Source of the DNA: Arthrobacter sp. B0490
Lineage (GTDB): Bacteria > Actinomycetota > Actinomycetes > Actinomycetales > Micrococcaceae
Length of the DNA: 64,000 nucleotides
Direction of reading: 5' to 3'
NCBI RefSeq assembly: GCF_002929355.1
Contig: NZ_PJIR01000007.1
Location: 1 to 64,000, forward strand
The translations under genes and the position numbers were made by a program. This document shows positions 51,416 to 62,744 of this stretch, piece after piece (the first letter of the stretch is position 1; every line of letters begins with the position of its first letter). The notes under the pieces were generated by a model. It was not told the origin of the DNA and ran no database searches. It saw only the letters and a list, made by a program, of their open reading frames with translations.

Positions 51416-52492
51416 ATGGTTCGTAGTCCGGAGGACTCGCTCAAAGCCACCCTCGCCAGAGTAGCCCCGGGGACCCAGTTGCGTGACGGGCTCGAGCGCA
51501 TCCTGAGGGGGCGCACCGGCGCGCTGATCGTCCTCGGATTCGACCGGACCGTGGACTCGATCTGCTCGGGCGGCTTCGACATCGGCATCGAGTTCTCCCC
51601 GACGCGCCTGCGCGAACTGGCCAAGATGGACGGCGCGATCGTCTGCGACAAGGATGCGAGCCGCATCCTCCGCGCGGCGGTCCAGCTCGTGCCGGACCAC
51701 ACCATCGAGACGCAGGAGTCCGGAACACGCCACCGGACGGCGGAGCGCGTGGCCAAGCAGACCAGCCTCCCCGTGATCAGCGTCAGCCAGTCCATGCAGA
51801 TCATCGCCCTGTACATCGACGGGCTCCGGTTCGTCCTCGAAGGCTCCGAGCCCGTGCTCGCCCGGGCGAACCAGGCCCTGGCCACGCTCGAGCGCTACCG
51901 CGCGAGGCTCGACCAGGTCACCAACTCGCTGTCGGCGCTCGAGATCGAAGCCATGGTCACCGTGCGAGACGTCGCCGTCACCCTCCAGCGCCAGGAGATG
52001 GTCCGACGCATCTCCGAGGAGATCTCCCAGTACGTCCTGGAGCTGGGCGTGGACGGCCGCCTGCTGTCGCTGCAGGTCGAGGAGCTCACCACGGGCCTCG
52101 GCCCGGGCAGTGAGATGGTGCTGCGCGACTACATGGACCTCGGCAACAGCACGGCACCGGTCGACGAGCGCGTCGCGGCCCTGCAGGGGTTCAGCTCCAC
52201 CGACCTCATCGATCTCGGGACCATCGCGAGCGTCCTCGGGTTCAATCCGTCGCTGGACTCGCTGGAGGCCGTCATCCAGCCCAAGGGTTTCCGCCTCCTC
52301 TCCGGCATCAAGGCGGTACCGCCCGCCGTCGCGAACCGGCTGGTGGAGCACTTCGACGGACTGCAGAACCTGATGGCCGCGAACATCGAGGACCTGATGG
52401 CCGTGGACGGCATCGGCGAGCAGCGGGCCCGGACCGTACGCGAGGGCCTGTCCCGGATCGCGGAGACGAGCCTCCTCGACCGCTTCATGTGA
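51416..52492 (+). CDS. disA: DNA integrity scanning diadenylate cyclase DisA
   Basis: 358 aa. N-terminal DAC domain with DGA (72-74) and RHR (105-107) motifs, both required for making c-di-AMP from two ATP; a helical spine; and a C-terminal HhH DNA-binding domain (AVDGIGEQRARTVREGL). GAAAGGAT precedes ATG 51416. It couples DNA damage or branched structures to c-di-AMP signalling and sits between radA and mutY. Confidence 0.97.
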   Translation: MVRSPEDSLKATLARVAPGTQLRDGLERILRGRTGALIVLGFDRTVDSICSGGFDIGIEFSPTRLRELAKMDGAIVCDKDASRILRAAVQLVPDHTIETQESGTRHRTAERVAKQTSLPVISVSQSMQIIALYIDGLRFVLEGSEPVLARANQALATLERYRARLDQVTNSLSALEIEAMVTVRDVAVTLQRQEMVRRISEEISQYVLELGVDGRLLSLQVEELTTGLGPGSEMVLRDYMDLGNSTAPVDERVAALQGFSSTDLIDLGTIASVLGFNPSLDSLEAVIQPKGFRLLSGIKAVPPAVANRLVEHFDGLQNLMAANIEDLMAVDGIGEQRARTVREGLSRIAETSLLDRFM

Positions 52493-52527
52493 CGATCCCC
52501 TGACGCGACGCCGGTCGCCGGCGGGTC

Positions 52528-53271
52528 CTACTGCAGCGTGAAGTCCACCGGGCTGCTGCTCCGGAGGCCGAGTTTCGTGGTCACCGTGTACGGCCCCGCG
52601 CCGGGCTCCTCCTCGACCGCCGTGCAGCCCGGCATGCTCCGGTTGCGTGGCCACTCGAACTCCGCGCGCTGGTCGGCGCCCGGTTCGATGCTGCGCTCGA
52701 GATCCTGCGAGGCCTGCTGGCAGTCGATGGAGGAGAACACGCGCTCGTCGCCGGAGGTCACCAGGAACTCCATCTGCGACGTGCCGACGTTCGCGGTGCA
52801 GGCCGTGTCACCCTCGTTGCGGACCACGAGATAGAGGAGCACGGTGTCGTCCGGCCCGTAGCTCGGCCGGTCGGTCCCGGCCTCGACCACCACGTCGTCC
52901 GGATCGCACACGCCATCGGGGGAAGCCGACGGCTGGGCCGATGCGCTCTGCGCGGGGGACGCCGTCGGGCCGGCTGACGGCGTCGCCGTCGTCGGAGCCG
53001 CTGTCGCCGGACCCGTCGCTCCGACAGGGCCCTCGGACGCGGGTGCTGCGGTGGTGTCCTGCGTCGGAGACCCGCCGGCACTCGCATCGGAGCCGCGCCC
53101 GAGGGCTCCTGCGAGGGCGATGGCGCCGATGATGAGGGCGATCACCGCGAGGAGCACGAGGACGGTCACGGCCAGGCGCCGGCGGCGGTAGACAGCAGGA
53201 CTCGGCCGCCGCCGACCGCCGGCGCGGCCGCCTCTGCCGTGGTCGTCGTCGTGCCCGCCCGTTGGTTCCAT
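52528..53271 (-). CDS. membrane-anchored exported protein, hypothetical
   Basis: 247 aa. A basic N-terminus (GRAGGRRRPSPAVYRRRR), one transmembrane anchor (LAVTVLVLLAVIALIIGAIA), a long Ala/Thr/Pro/Ser linker (about 65-118) and a C-terminal beta-rich domain with four cysteines (C in DGVCDPDD, DTACTAN, IDCQQ, PGCTAV), probably two disulfides outside the cell. TAGCCT at 53278-53283 ends 6 nt before the ATG. Convergent with disA, divergent from mutY. Function unknown. Confidence 0.75.
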   Translation of the reverse strand: MEPTGGHDDDHGRGGRAGGRRRPSPAVYRRRRLAVTVLVLLAVIALIIGAIALAGALGRGSDASAGGSPTQDTTAAPASEGPVGATGPATAAPTTATPSAGPTASPAQSASAQPSASPDGVCDPDDVVVEAGTDRPSYGPDDTVLLYLVVRNEGDTACTANVGTSQMEFLVTSGDERVFSSIDCQQASQDLERSIEPGADQRAEFEWPRNRSMPGCTAVEEEPGAGPYTVTTKLGLRSSSPVDFTLQ

Positions 53272-53340
53272 CCATCAAGGCTAGGGAGGGCTTCCCGCAT
53301 TCCTCCGGGCACCACGCCGGTGGATAGAGTATTCACGACA

Positions 53341-54426
53341 ATGATCCAGGAACATCCCCGAATCCCCCGCAGCGGAACGTCCGCCGATCAGGCGCGCCCC
53401 GCCGGCCTCGACGGGCCCGCTGCCCCTGGACCGCAGGATCCGCGGTCGACGGATCCTCAGGTGAGGGACGTCCGGCTGCGGGATCTTCAGGTGCGGGTCA
53501 CCGACTGGTTCACGGACGCCGCACGGGACCTGCCGTGGCGCGAGCCCGGGTGCTCACCGTGGGGCATCCTCGTCAGCGAGGTGATGCTGCAGCAGACCCC
53601 CGTGGTGCGGGTGCTCCCGGTCTGGCGTGAATGGCTGGAACGATGGCCGTCCCCGGCGGACCTCGCCGCCGAACCGGCGGGCGCCGCCGTCCGCCACTGG
53701 GGCCGGCTCGGATACCCGCGCCGCGCACTCCGGCTGCACGCCGCGGCCACGGCCATGGTGGCGCACCACGACGGCGAGGTCCCGCGAACCCACGAGGAAC
53801 TGCTGTCGCTGCCCGGGGTGGGCGCCTACACCGCCGCCGCCGTGGCGGCCTTCGCCTTCGGCCGCCGCGAGACCGTGGTCGACACCAATATCCGGCGTGT
53901 CCACGCCCGGCTGTTCGGCGGCACGGCACTCCCCGCGCCGGCGCTCACAGCCGCCGAGACGAGGCGTGCCGTGGAATTGCTGCCCGAGGACGATGCACTG
54001 TCCGTGCGCTGGAACGCCGCCGTGATGGAACTGGGCGCCATCATCTGCACGGCCAGGAGCCCGCTGTGCGACGCGTGCCCCGTCTTCGATGCATGCGCCT
54101 GGATCGCCGCGGGGCGGCCGGCACCCGAGTACGTCCCGAAGGGCCAGTCGTGGGCGGGGACGGACAGACAGGTACGGGGGGCTCTCGTCGCCGTGCTGCG
54201 GGAGACCGACACCGCTGTCCCCCGGTCCGTCCTGCTGGACGCACCGGTGGACCTGAGCATCGGCGACTCCGCCGTGGCCGTGCACGTCCCGCAGGGGAAG
54301 CCGGGCGCGCTGACCGCGCTGCACGGCCTGCGCGCTCCCGCCGAGCAGCTCGAGCGCGCACTCGCCGGGCTCCTGGCCGACGGCCTCGCGGAGGAGACCG
54401 ACGGCGGGATCCGCCTGCCGGGCTAG
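53341..54426 (+). CDS. mutY: A/G-specific adenine glycosylase MutY
   Basis: 361 aa. Catalytic Glu80 in LVSEVMLQQTPVVRV, HhH at LPGVGAYTAAAVAAFAFG, catalytic Asp181 in VVDTNIRRVHAR, and the 4Fe-4S ligands C236-x6-C243-x2-C246-x5-C252. The C-terminal part is short and lacks a clear NUDIX-like 8-oxoG domain, as in other actinobacterial MutY. A 50-residue N-terminal extension is unusual and could mean a later start. Removes A opposite 8-oxoG. Confidence 0.93.
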   Translation: MIQEHPRIPRSGTSADQARPAGLDGPAAPGPQDPRSTDPQVRDVRLRDLQVRVTDWFTDAARDLPWREPGCSPWGILVSEVMLQQTPVVRVLPVWREWLERWPSPADLAAEPAGAAVRHWGRLGYPRRALRLHAAATAMVAHHDGEVPRTHEELLSLPGVGAYTAAAVAAFAFGRRETVVDTNIRRVHARLFGGTALPAPALTAAETRRAVELLPEDDALSVRWNAAVMELGAIICTARSPLCDACPVFDACAWIAAGRPAPEYVPKGQSWAGTDRQVRGALVAVLRETDTAVPRSVLLDAPVDLSIGDSAVAVHVPQGKPGALTALHGLRAPAEQLERALAGLLADGLAEETDGGIRLPG

Positions 54427-54448
54427 GAGTCGGCCGGCTCCCGGGCTT

Positions 54449-55204
54449 TCAGGCGGGTTCGCCGAACCCCGACCGGACCGCCTGCCCGACGAAGTCGACC
54501 GCGGCCTGGGCATCGGGACCACTCGCCTCCACCGTCACGGTCCTGCCCTGGCCCAGCCCCAGGCTCATGAGGAGCATCACGGATTTGCCGTCCACCCCGT
54601 TCACGGTCACCTCGGCGTCGAGGTCCGTCAGCCCCGTGGCGAGCGTGGCAGCAGGCCTGGCGTGCAGGCCCATCTGGTTGGGCAGGGTCCACGAGCCGCT
54701 GACGGTCGGCCCCGCGGACGCACCGGGGGCGTCGGCAGCGCCCGTGGAGGCGCCGCCTCCCGGCACGGCCGCCGCATGACTGACGAAGGGCTCGAACTCC
54801 TCGGGGCGGACGGACACCACGGCCCGCTCCGCGGCCCGGACCACCTCGTCGAGGGTCCCGCCGCCCTGGGCCTGCACGGCGGCCGCGACGGCCCCCTCCA
54901 CCAGGGCGGCCTGGGCGAGCCGGACCGACGCCCGCGCCTCGGGCTCCAGGAACTCGAGCACCATCTCCGCAGTCATGACGGCGGAACCGAGGTCGGTCAG
55001 GACCACCACCCCGTCAGCCCCGGATGCCTGCCCGAGGGCCGCCTGGACGCGGTCGAAGCTCGTCCCGATGCGGGCAGGGCCGGCACCGTCCTCCGCTCCC
55101 CCTGCGGCGACGAGGACGACGTCGGGCGCCATCTGCGCGGCCAGCTCGACGACGCCCTCCGCGATCTTCTCGCTGTGGGAGACGACGACGAGGCTGACGC
55201 TCAC
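54449..55204 (-). CDS. dhaM: dihydroxyacetone kinase phosphotransfer subunit DhaM with HPr domain
   Basis: 251 aa. EIIA-Man-like domain (about 1-130) starting [20 protein letters not shown] with the phospho-His in SHS and VVVLTDLGSAVMTAEM; an Ala/Gly linker; and an HPr domain (about 165-251) with NQMGLHARPAATLA (phospho-His). It relays PTS phosphate to DhaL-bound ADP. No Enzyme I domain is fused. Start overlaps the dhaL stop by 4 nt. Confidence 0.93.
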   Translation of the reverse strand: MSVSLVVVSHSEKIAEGVVELAAQMAPDVVLVAAGGAEDGAGPARIGTSFDRVQAALGQASGADGVVVLTDLGSAVMTAEMVLEFLEPEARASVRLAQAALVEGAVAAAVQAQGGGTLDEVVRAAERAVVSVRPEEFEPFVSHAAAVPGGGASTGAADAPGASAGPTVSGSWTLPNQMGLHARPAATLATGLTDLDAEVTVNGVDGKSVMLLMSLGLGQGRTVTVEASGPDAQAAVDFVGQAVRSGFGEPA

Positions 55205-55857
55205 GCGACCTCTCCCCCGGCCGCCGCAGCGGCCGCCGTCAGGATCAGGGCCGTGGACACCGCGCCAGGGTCCTGATGCCCGGCGCTGCGCTCACCGAGG
55301 TAGCTCGCCCTGCCCTTGCGGGCGATCAGGGGTTCGGTGGCCACCGCGCCGGCGTGGGCGGCGTTCGCGGCAGCCGCGAGCACCTCCGGAGGGGTGGCAC
55401 CTGCGGTGGCGGCGGTCTCGGCGGACTCGGTGGCGGGCGTCCATGCATCGACCATGGTCTTGTCCCCCACCTCGGCCTTGCCGCGGGCGACGATGCCGTC
55501 ACGGGCGGCCCGGATCATGGCGGCGGCAGCCCCGGCGTCGATCTCCCCCGCATCGCCGAGGGAGGCCGCGGCGCGCAGGAAGGCCGTCCCGTAGAGTGGC
55601 CCCGCGGCGCCCCCGACGGTGGACATGAGCGTCATCGCGACCTGCTTGAGGACTGCCGCGGGGGTCGCGAGCGCCTCGCCGGCGTCGAGCTTGGCGATGA
55701 CGGCGCTGAATCCCCGGTCGAGGTTCTCCCCGTGGTCGGCGTCACCGATGACCCTGTCGAGGTCGATCAGGAGGGCGCGGTTCTCGGCGACGACGCGCGC
55801 GGTCTCGTGCATCCACCGCACGGCCCATCCGGTGTCGAGGACCTCCGCCATGGTCAT
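55201..55857 (-). CDS. dhaL: dihydroxyacetone kinase ADP-binding subunit DhaL
   Basis: 218 aa, helical barrel. [20 protein letters not shown] supplies the Mg-binding aspartates and [16 protein letters not shown] the nucleotide loop. It keeps ADP/ATP bound as a cofactor between DhaM and DhaK. Overlaps both neighbours by 4 nt, so DhaK, DhaL and DhaM are made together. Confidence 0.95.
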   Translation of the reverse strand: MTMAEVLDTGWAVRWMHETARVVAENRALLIDLDRVIGDADHGENLDRGFSAVIAKLDAGEALATPAAVLKQVAMTLMSTVGGAAGPLYGTAFLRAAASLGDAGEIDAGAAAAMIRAARDGIVARGKAEVGDKTMVDAWTPATESAETAATAGATPPEVLAAAANAAHAGAVATEPLIARKGRASYLGERSAGHQDPGAVSTALILTAAAAAAGGEVA

Positions 55858-56855
55858 GCCCCCCAGCGCAGCGCGGCGGTGTGCACGGGCGCGTCCCAGA
55901 GCTCGAGCATCTCGTCGTCGGCCCGCAGGACCGTCAGCGAGGCCCCCTGCATCTCGAGCGCGGTGATGTAGTTGCCCACGAGGGACCGTTCGATGCTGAC
56001 GCCGAGGCCCTCGAGGAGCTGTGCGACCTTCCGGTACACGATGTAGAGCTCACTGGCGGGCGTGCCGCCCATGCCGTTGACCATGACGATGGTGCGGTCG
56101 CCGGAGGTCAGCTCGAGGTCGGCGACGATGGGGTCGAGGAGCCGCTGGGTGATCCCGTCGGCGTCCTCCATGGCGATCTTGTGCCGGCCGGGCTCACCGT
56201 GGATGCCGATGCCGATCTCGATCTCGTCGTCCGACAGCTCGAAGCTGGGGACCCCGGCGTGCGGCACGGTGCACGCGGCGAGCGCGACGCCCATGGACCG
56301 GACGCCGTCGATGACCCGCTGGGCCACGGCCGTGACGCCGTCGAGGTCGTCGCCGCGCTCCGCGGCCGCTCCGGCGATGCGCTCCACGAGGACGGTCCCG
56401 CCCACGCCGCGCCGACCCGCCGTGTACAGGGAGTCCTCGACGGCGACGTCGTCGTTGACGAGGACGGAGCGCACCGTGACGCCCTCGGCCTCGGCCATCT
56501 CCGCGGCCGTCTCGAAGTTGAGGACGTCGCCCGTGTAGTTCTTGACAATGTGCAGGACACCCGCGCCGCCGTCGACGGCGGTGGTGGCGGGGATGATCTG
56601 GTCGGGCGTGGGAGAGGTGAAGACCGCGCCGGGCACGGCCGCGTCGAGCATCCCGCGTCCCACGAAGCCCGCGTGGAGCGGCTCGTGGCCGCTTCCACCT
56701 CCGGAGACCAGGCCCACCTTGCCCCGGACGGGGGCGTCCTTGCGGATGATGAAGAGAGGATCCGGATGGACGGTCACCAGGTCGGCATGTGCGATGCCGA
56801 ATCCTTCGACCGACTCGTTGACCACGGCTTTGGGGTCGTTGATGAGCTTCTTCAC
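55854..56855 (-). CDS. dhaK: dihydroxyacetone kinase subunit DhaK
   Basis: 333 aa. [20 protein letters not shown] and [15 protein letters not shown] contain the histidines that hold dihydroxyacetone, the latter covalently. It transfers phosphate from DhaL-ATP to dihydroxyacetone, yielding DHAP. GTG 56855 has AAGGAG 9 nt upstream. A tandem 9-mer lies immediately before it at 56870-56887. Confidence 0.95.
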   Translation of the reverse strand: MKKLINDPKAVVNESVEGFGIAHADLVTVHPDPLFIIRKDAPVRGKVGLVSGGGSGHEPLHAGFVGRGMLDAAVPGAVFTSPTPDQIIPATTAVDGGAGVLHIVKNYTGDVLNFETAAEMAEAEGVTVRSVLVNDDVAVEDSLYTAGRRGVGGTVLVERIAGAAAERGDDLDGVTAVAQRVIDGVRSMGVALAACTVPHAGVPSFELSDDEIEIGIGIHGEPGRHKIAMEDADGITQRLLDPIVADLELTSGDRTIVMVNGMGGTPASELYIVYRKVAQLLEGLGVSIERSLVGNYITALEMQGASLTVLRADDEMLELWDAPVHTAALRWGA

Positions 56856-56869
56856 GACGGCTGCTCCTT

Positions 56870-56887
56870 GACTGCGAAGACTGCGAA
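56870..56887. repeat. tandem 9-mer just upstream of dhaK
   Basis: GACTGCGAA occurs twice in direct succession (TTCGCAGTC on the coding strand), ending about 3 nt before the Shine-Dalgarno. Confidence 0.7.
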
Positions 56888-57015
56888 CGGACAGGTTGGG
56901 GCCCTGCAGCCCGCCTTCCATGGACCACGTCGGCCACTCGGAACACTACCGTCCGTTCCTGCGCCTGCCTATAGCCGTGCAGCGCCCGGGCGCACCCCCG
57001 AGGGCCCGTTGAACG

Positions 57016-57052
57016 CCTGAGGGAGGGGCCCGTCACGGGCGCCTCCCTCAGG
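57016..57052 (-). terminator. terminator of csbD-like gene
   Basis: 17-bp arms (CCTGAGGGAGG...) with one mismatch and loop TCA, 40 nt past the stop at 57092 on the minus strand. Confidence 0.75.
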
Positions 57053-57091
57053 TGGTCTGGCCGCTCGATCGAAAGGTGCGGCCGGGGCGGG

Positions 57092-57268
57092 TCAGTGGCC
57101 CTTGAACGCGTCCTTGACGTTCTCGCCGGCGTCCTTCAGTTTCGAGGTCGCCTGGTCCTTGTGGCCTTCGGCCTCCAGGTTCTCGTCGCCGGTCGCCTTG
57201 CCAAGACCTTCCTTGACCTTGCCGCCCAGGCCTTCGCCCTTGTTCCCGATCTTGTCATCCAGTCCCAT
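57092..57268 (-). CDS. CsbD family stress protein
   Basis: 58 aa: MGLDDKIGNKGEGLGGKVKE, GLGKATGDENLEAEGHKDQA and a tail ending DAFKGH. Hydrophilic, Lys/Gly/Glu-rich, the CsbD pattern of general stress proteins. GAAGGAGG precedes ATG 57268. Function unknown. Confidence 0.92.
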   Translation of the reverse strand: MGLDDKIGNKGEGLGGKVKEGLGKATGDENLEAEGHKDQATSKLKDAGENVKDAFKGH

Positions 57269-57381
57269 AAGTCGGACCTCCTTCAGCTCGGTGTACGGCC
57301 ACCGGATCCGGTGGCGTGCCCGCACCCCGATGGGAATGCTAAGCGGTCTTACCTTATCCCCGGTGTTCCGGAGAAAGCCAG

Positions 57382-57900
57382 TCACCCCGCCCGGAGTTCC
57401 CTGATCATGCGCGTATTGCCCAGGGTGTTGGGCTTGACCCGGGCCAGGTCGAGGAACTCGGCGACGCCCTCGTCGTGGGAGCGCAGCAGCTCCGAGTAGA
57501 TCCGGGGGTCGACGGCGGACTGGTCCGCCATGACCTCGAAGCCGTGGCGGCGGAAGAAGTCGACCTCGAAGGTCAGGCAGAACACGCGGCCGACCCCGAA
57601 CGCCCGGGCCTCCTCGAGCAGCTCCTCGACGAGCGCGTGGCCCACGCCGCGCCCCCGGGCCGCGGGGGACGTCGCGAGGGTACGCACCTCCGCCAGGTCC
57701 TCCCACATGATGTGCAGCGCCCCGCAGCCCAGCACCTCGCCGCCGTCGGACTCGGCGATGCGGAACTCGGGGAGTCCCTCGTAGTAGGCCACCGTCTCCT
57801 TGGCCATCAGGATGCGCTCCTGGGCGAGCGGCTCGACGAGGGCCTTGATGGCGGGGACGTCCGAGGTGCGGGCGCGGCGGATGGTGAAGGGCGGGGTCAT
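57382..57900 (-). CDS. argA: GNAT amino-acid N-acetyltransferase (ArgA-like)
   Basis: 172 aa, a single GNAT domain: acetyl-CoA loop SPAARGRGVGHALVEELLEE and VFCLTFEVDFFRRHGFEVMA. Length and layout match the short actinobacterial N-acetylglutamate synthase (M. tuberculosis Rv2747, 174 aa) that starts arginine synthesis. The other arg genes are not nearby, so substrate is inferred. TAGAGT ends 7 nt before ATG 57900, a leaderless arrangement. Confidence 0.75.
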   Translation of the reverse strand: MTPPFTIRRARTSDVPAIKALVEPLAQERILMAKETVAYYEGLPEFRIAESDGGEVLGCGALHIMWEDLAEVRTLATSPAARGRGVGHALVEELLEEARAFGVGRVFCLTFEVDFFRRHGFEVMADQSAVDPRIYSELLRSHDEGVAEFLDLARVKPNTLGNTRMIRELRAG

Positions 57901-57937
57901 CCGTCCCACTCTACTGAGCGCAGCCCCGCCCGGCAGC

Positions 57938-59962
57938 CTACAGGCCCAGCTCGGGGGGCAGCTCGCGGTCCTCTCCGAGGACGTGCGACGCGAGGAAGGA
58001 CTCGACCACGCCGTACCAGATCCGCGCGTGCTGGGGCTTGAGGATCCAGTGGTTCTCGTCCGGGAAGTAGAGGAACCGGTGCGGCGTGTTGCCGTCGTCG
58101 TCCGCCGGCAGTCCCGACGCGGAGAGGAGTTCGTACCACAGCCGCAGCCCCTCGCCGATGGGCACGCGGTAGTCCTTGTCGCCGTGGATGACCAGCATGG
58201 GGGTGCTGATCCCGCCCACGTGGAGGTGCGGTGAGTTCTCGCGCATCGCCTCGGGTGTCATCTCCCGCTGCCAGTAGTAGGCGGCATCGGTGGTGGGGCC
58301 GAACTGGTCCAGTGCCCACAGGCTCGCGTGGGTCACGATCGCGGCGAAGCGGTCCGTGTGGCCGGCGATCCAGTTCGCCATGTACCCGCCGAAGCTGCCG
58401 CCCATGGCCGCCACGCGCGTCTCGTCGATGTCATCGCGTGCCACGAGGGTGTCGGTGGCCGCCATCAGGTCGGTGTAGGGCTCGCTGCCCCACCGGCCCC
58501 AGCCGCGTTCGACCATGTGCTGGCCGTAGCCCGTGGACAGCGCGGGGTCGGGCAGCAGCACGGCGTAGCCGCGGGCCGCCATGATCCAGGGCGACCAGCG
58601 CCACGTCCAGGCGTTCCAGGAGCCGATGGGACCGCCGTGGATCCACAGCAGCGCCGGGACGGGGGAATCCGCGGATGCACCCTCGGGCAGGACGAGCCAG
58701 GACCCCACGGGCTGTCCGTCCTCGCCGACGGATTCGATGCGCTCGAGCGATCCCGGGACCTCGGGGCGTTCGGCAGGGTTGGCGAGGCGTTCGGTGGTGC
58801 CCGAGGCGAGGTCGATGCGCACGACCTCCGCGGGGAAGAGGTAGGAGCTGCGGACGGCGTAGGCCGTCGTGCCGTCCGGTGAGACCCGGACGTCGGAGTA
58901 CGCGGCGACGTCCTGCGTCACGCGCCGCACCGATCCGGTCGCGACGTCGAGCACGAACACGGGCGCTCCGCCGGCGTCGTCCGCCGTGACCACGAGGGCC
59001 GACCCGTCGGGCAGCCATGCAGCGGGTGCGGGCCAGCGATCCCAGTCCGCGGCCAGTGGCACGGGTTCGCCGCCGTCGAGCGGGAGCAGCAGCAGGCTGG
59101 TGCTCGGCGCCAGGTCGGCGGTGGTGCGGCGGTTCCTGACGACGGCGAGGTACCGGCCGTCGGGGCTCACGGGCCCCGGTGAGTAGTCGTTCTGCCGGTC
59201 GTCGAGGAGGACGGCGAGCTCCTTCGTCGCCACGTCCACGCGCGCGAGGACCGTGCGCTGGGAGCCGCGCTCCTCGGGGACGGTGAGGGCCGTGAAGAGC
59301 GTCGAACCGTCGGCGCTCAGGACGGGATGTGCGTCCCGGAGGCCCCCGCGGGCGGAGGGGACGAGGTCCTCGACGGCGTGGCCGCCGTCGCCGCCGACGT
59401 CCTGCAGGGCGAGATAGCGGGGCTCGTCCGGGCCGAGGTCGGCGTCCCAGTAGCGGACGGGGTACCCCGTGTGCAGGATCGCGGCGACACCTGACTCCCT
59501 GCGTGCCTTGCGCCGCTCGGCGTCGTCCTCCTCGTTCGCCGACCCGGCGAGCGAGTTGCCGGTGACGACGACGACGTCGGCGGCCTCCGCCGTCGATACG
59601 CCCGCCACGCCGCCCTCGCGTGTCAGGAGCAGCGACGCCTCACCGCCGCCGACCGGGAGCCGCCACAGCGCCGGGCGCTTCTCGCCCTCGGCGTCATCGG
59701 GGTCGGGGCGCGCCGAGGTGAAGAGGAGATCCCCGCTGGGGAGGAACGCGGCTCCCGATTCGCCGGCGGCGCTGCGGGTCAGGCGTCGTGCGGGCCGGTC
59801 GCCCGTGGGATCCACCTCCCAGAGCGCCGTCCGGTAGGCGGTCTTCTTGGGGTCGAGGGTGGCCACCGAGGTGACGAGGCGGGTGCCCTCCCGGTTGAGG
59901 ACGAGTCCGCTGAGGCGTGGCAGGGCGACGAAGTCGTCGAGCGATGAGAAGGGGGTGGTCAT
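57938..59962 (-). CDS. S9 family peptidase (prolyl oligopeptidase/acylaminoacyl peptidase type)
   Basis: 674 aa. N-terminal beta-propeller (about 1-400; repeated YSPGPVSPDGRYLAVVRNRR and YSDVRVSPDGTTAYAVRSSY-type blades) and a C-terminal alpha/beta hydrolase with the nucleophile in AMGGSFGGYMANWIAGH, Asp in VIHGDKDYRVPIGEGL and His in FPDENHWILKPQ. Cytoplasmic (no signal), releases short peptides or acyl-amino acids. Monocistronic. Confidence 0.93.
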   Translation of the reverse strand: MTTPFSSLDDFVALPRLSGLVLNREGTRLVTSVATLDPKKTAYRTALWEVDPTGDRPARRLTRSAAGESGAAFLPSGDLLFTSARPDPDDAEGEKRPALWRLPVGGGEASLLLTREGGVAGVSTAEAADVVVVTGNSLAGSANEEDDAERRKARRESGVAAILHTGYPVRYWDADLGPDEPRYLALQDVGGDGGHAVEDLVPSARGGLRDAHPVLSADGSTLFTALTVPEERGSQRTVLARVDVATKELAVLLDDRQNDYSPGPVSPDGRYLAVVRNRRTTADLAPSTSLLLLPLDGGEPVPLAADWDRWPAPAAWLPDGSALVVTADDAGGAPVFVLDVATGSVRRVTQDVAAYSDVRVSPDGTTAYAVRSSYLFPAEVVRIDLASGTTERLANPAERPEVPGSLERIESVGEDGQPVGSWLVLPEGASADSPVPALLWIHGGPIGSWNAWTWRWSPWIMAARGYAVLLPDPALSTGYGQHMVERGWGRWGSEPYTDLMAATDTLVARDDIDETRVAAMGGSFGGYMANWIAGHTDRFAAIVTHASLWALDQFGPTTDAAYYWQREMTPEAMRENSPHLHVGGISTPMLVIHGDKDYRVPIGEGLRLWYELLSASGLPADDDGNTPHRFLYFPDENHWILKPQHARIWYGVVESFLASHVLGEDRELPPELGL

Positions 59963-60063
59963 GCCTCATCTCTACCATCGCGTGTGGTCGGGATCACAGA
60001 CGTTCTCTACCGGAGGAATCTGGTTGCTGTAAGCACCCAATCATGCGGGCGTGCCGCTTAACG

Positions 60064-60098
60064 GACGAACCCGCCCCGGGGTCCGGGGCGGGTTCGTC
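60064..60098 (-). terminator. terminator of clpC
   Basis: Perfect 14-bp arms GACGAACCCGCCCC / GGGGCGGGTTCGTC, 16 nt past the clpC stop on the minus strand. Confidence 0.8.
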
Positions 60099-60113
60099 GG
60101 GTACAGCCGGACG

Positions 60114-62621
<2,508 letters not shown>

Positions 62622-62686
62622 CAGACACACACTCCTAGCTAACGCGTATTTCGATGCTACGGGGCCGGAGTGCGCTTTGGGCGCGT

Positions 62687-62700
62687 GTTCGCCACAGGCG
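62687..62700. promoter_or_regulatory. ClgR-type box upstream of clpC
   Basis: GTTCGC-CACAG-GCG exactly matches the GTTCGC-N5-GCG motif described for Streptomyces ClgR, the activator of clp genes. It is 66-79 nt upstream of the clpC start, a suitable distance for activation. Confidence 0.75.
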
Positions 62701-62706
62701 AGATAA

Positions 62707-62730
62707 CGCCGGAGGGCTACCGCTCCGGCG
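62707..62730 (-). terminator. terminator of lsr2
   Basis: CGCCGGAG / CTCCGGCG with an 8-nt loop, 14 nt past the lsr2 stop on the minus strand, then TTAT. Confidence 0.65.
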
Positions 62731-62744
62731 TCCGGTGGAGGCGG

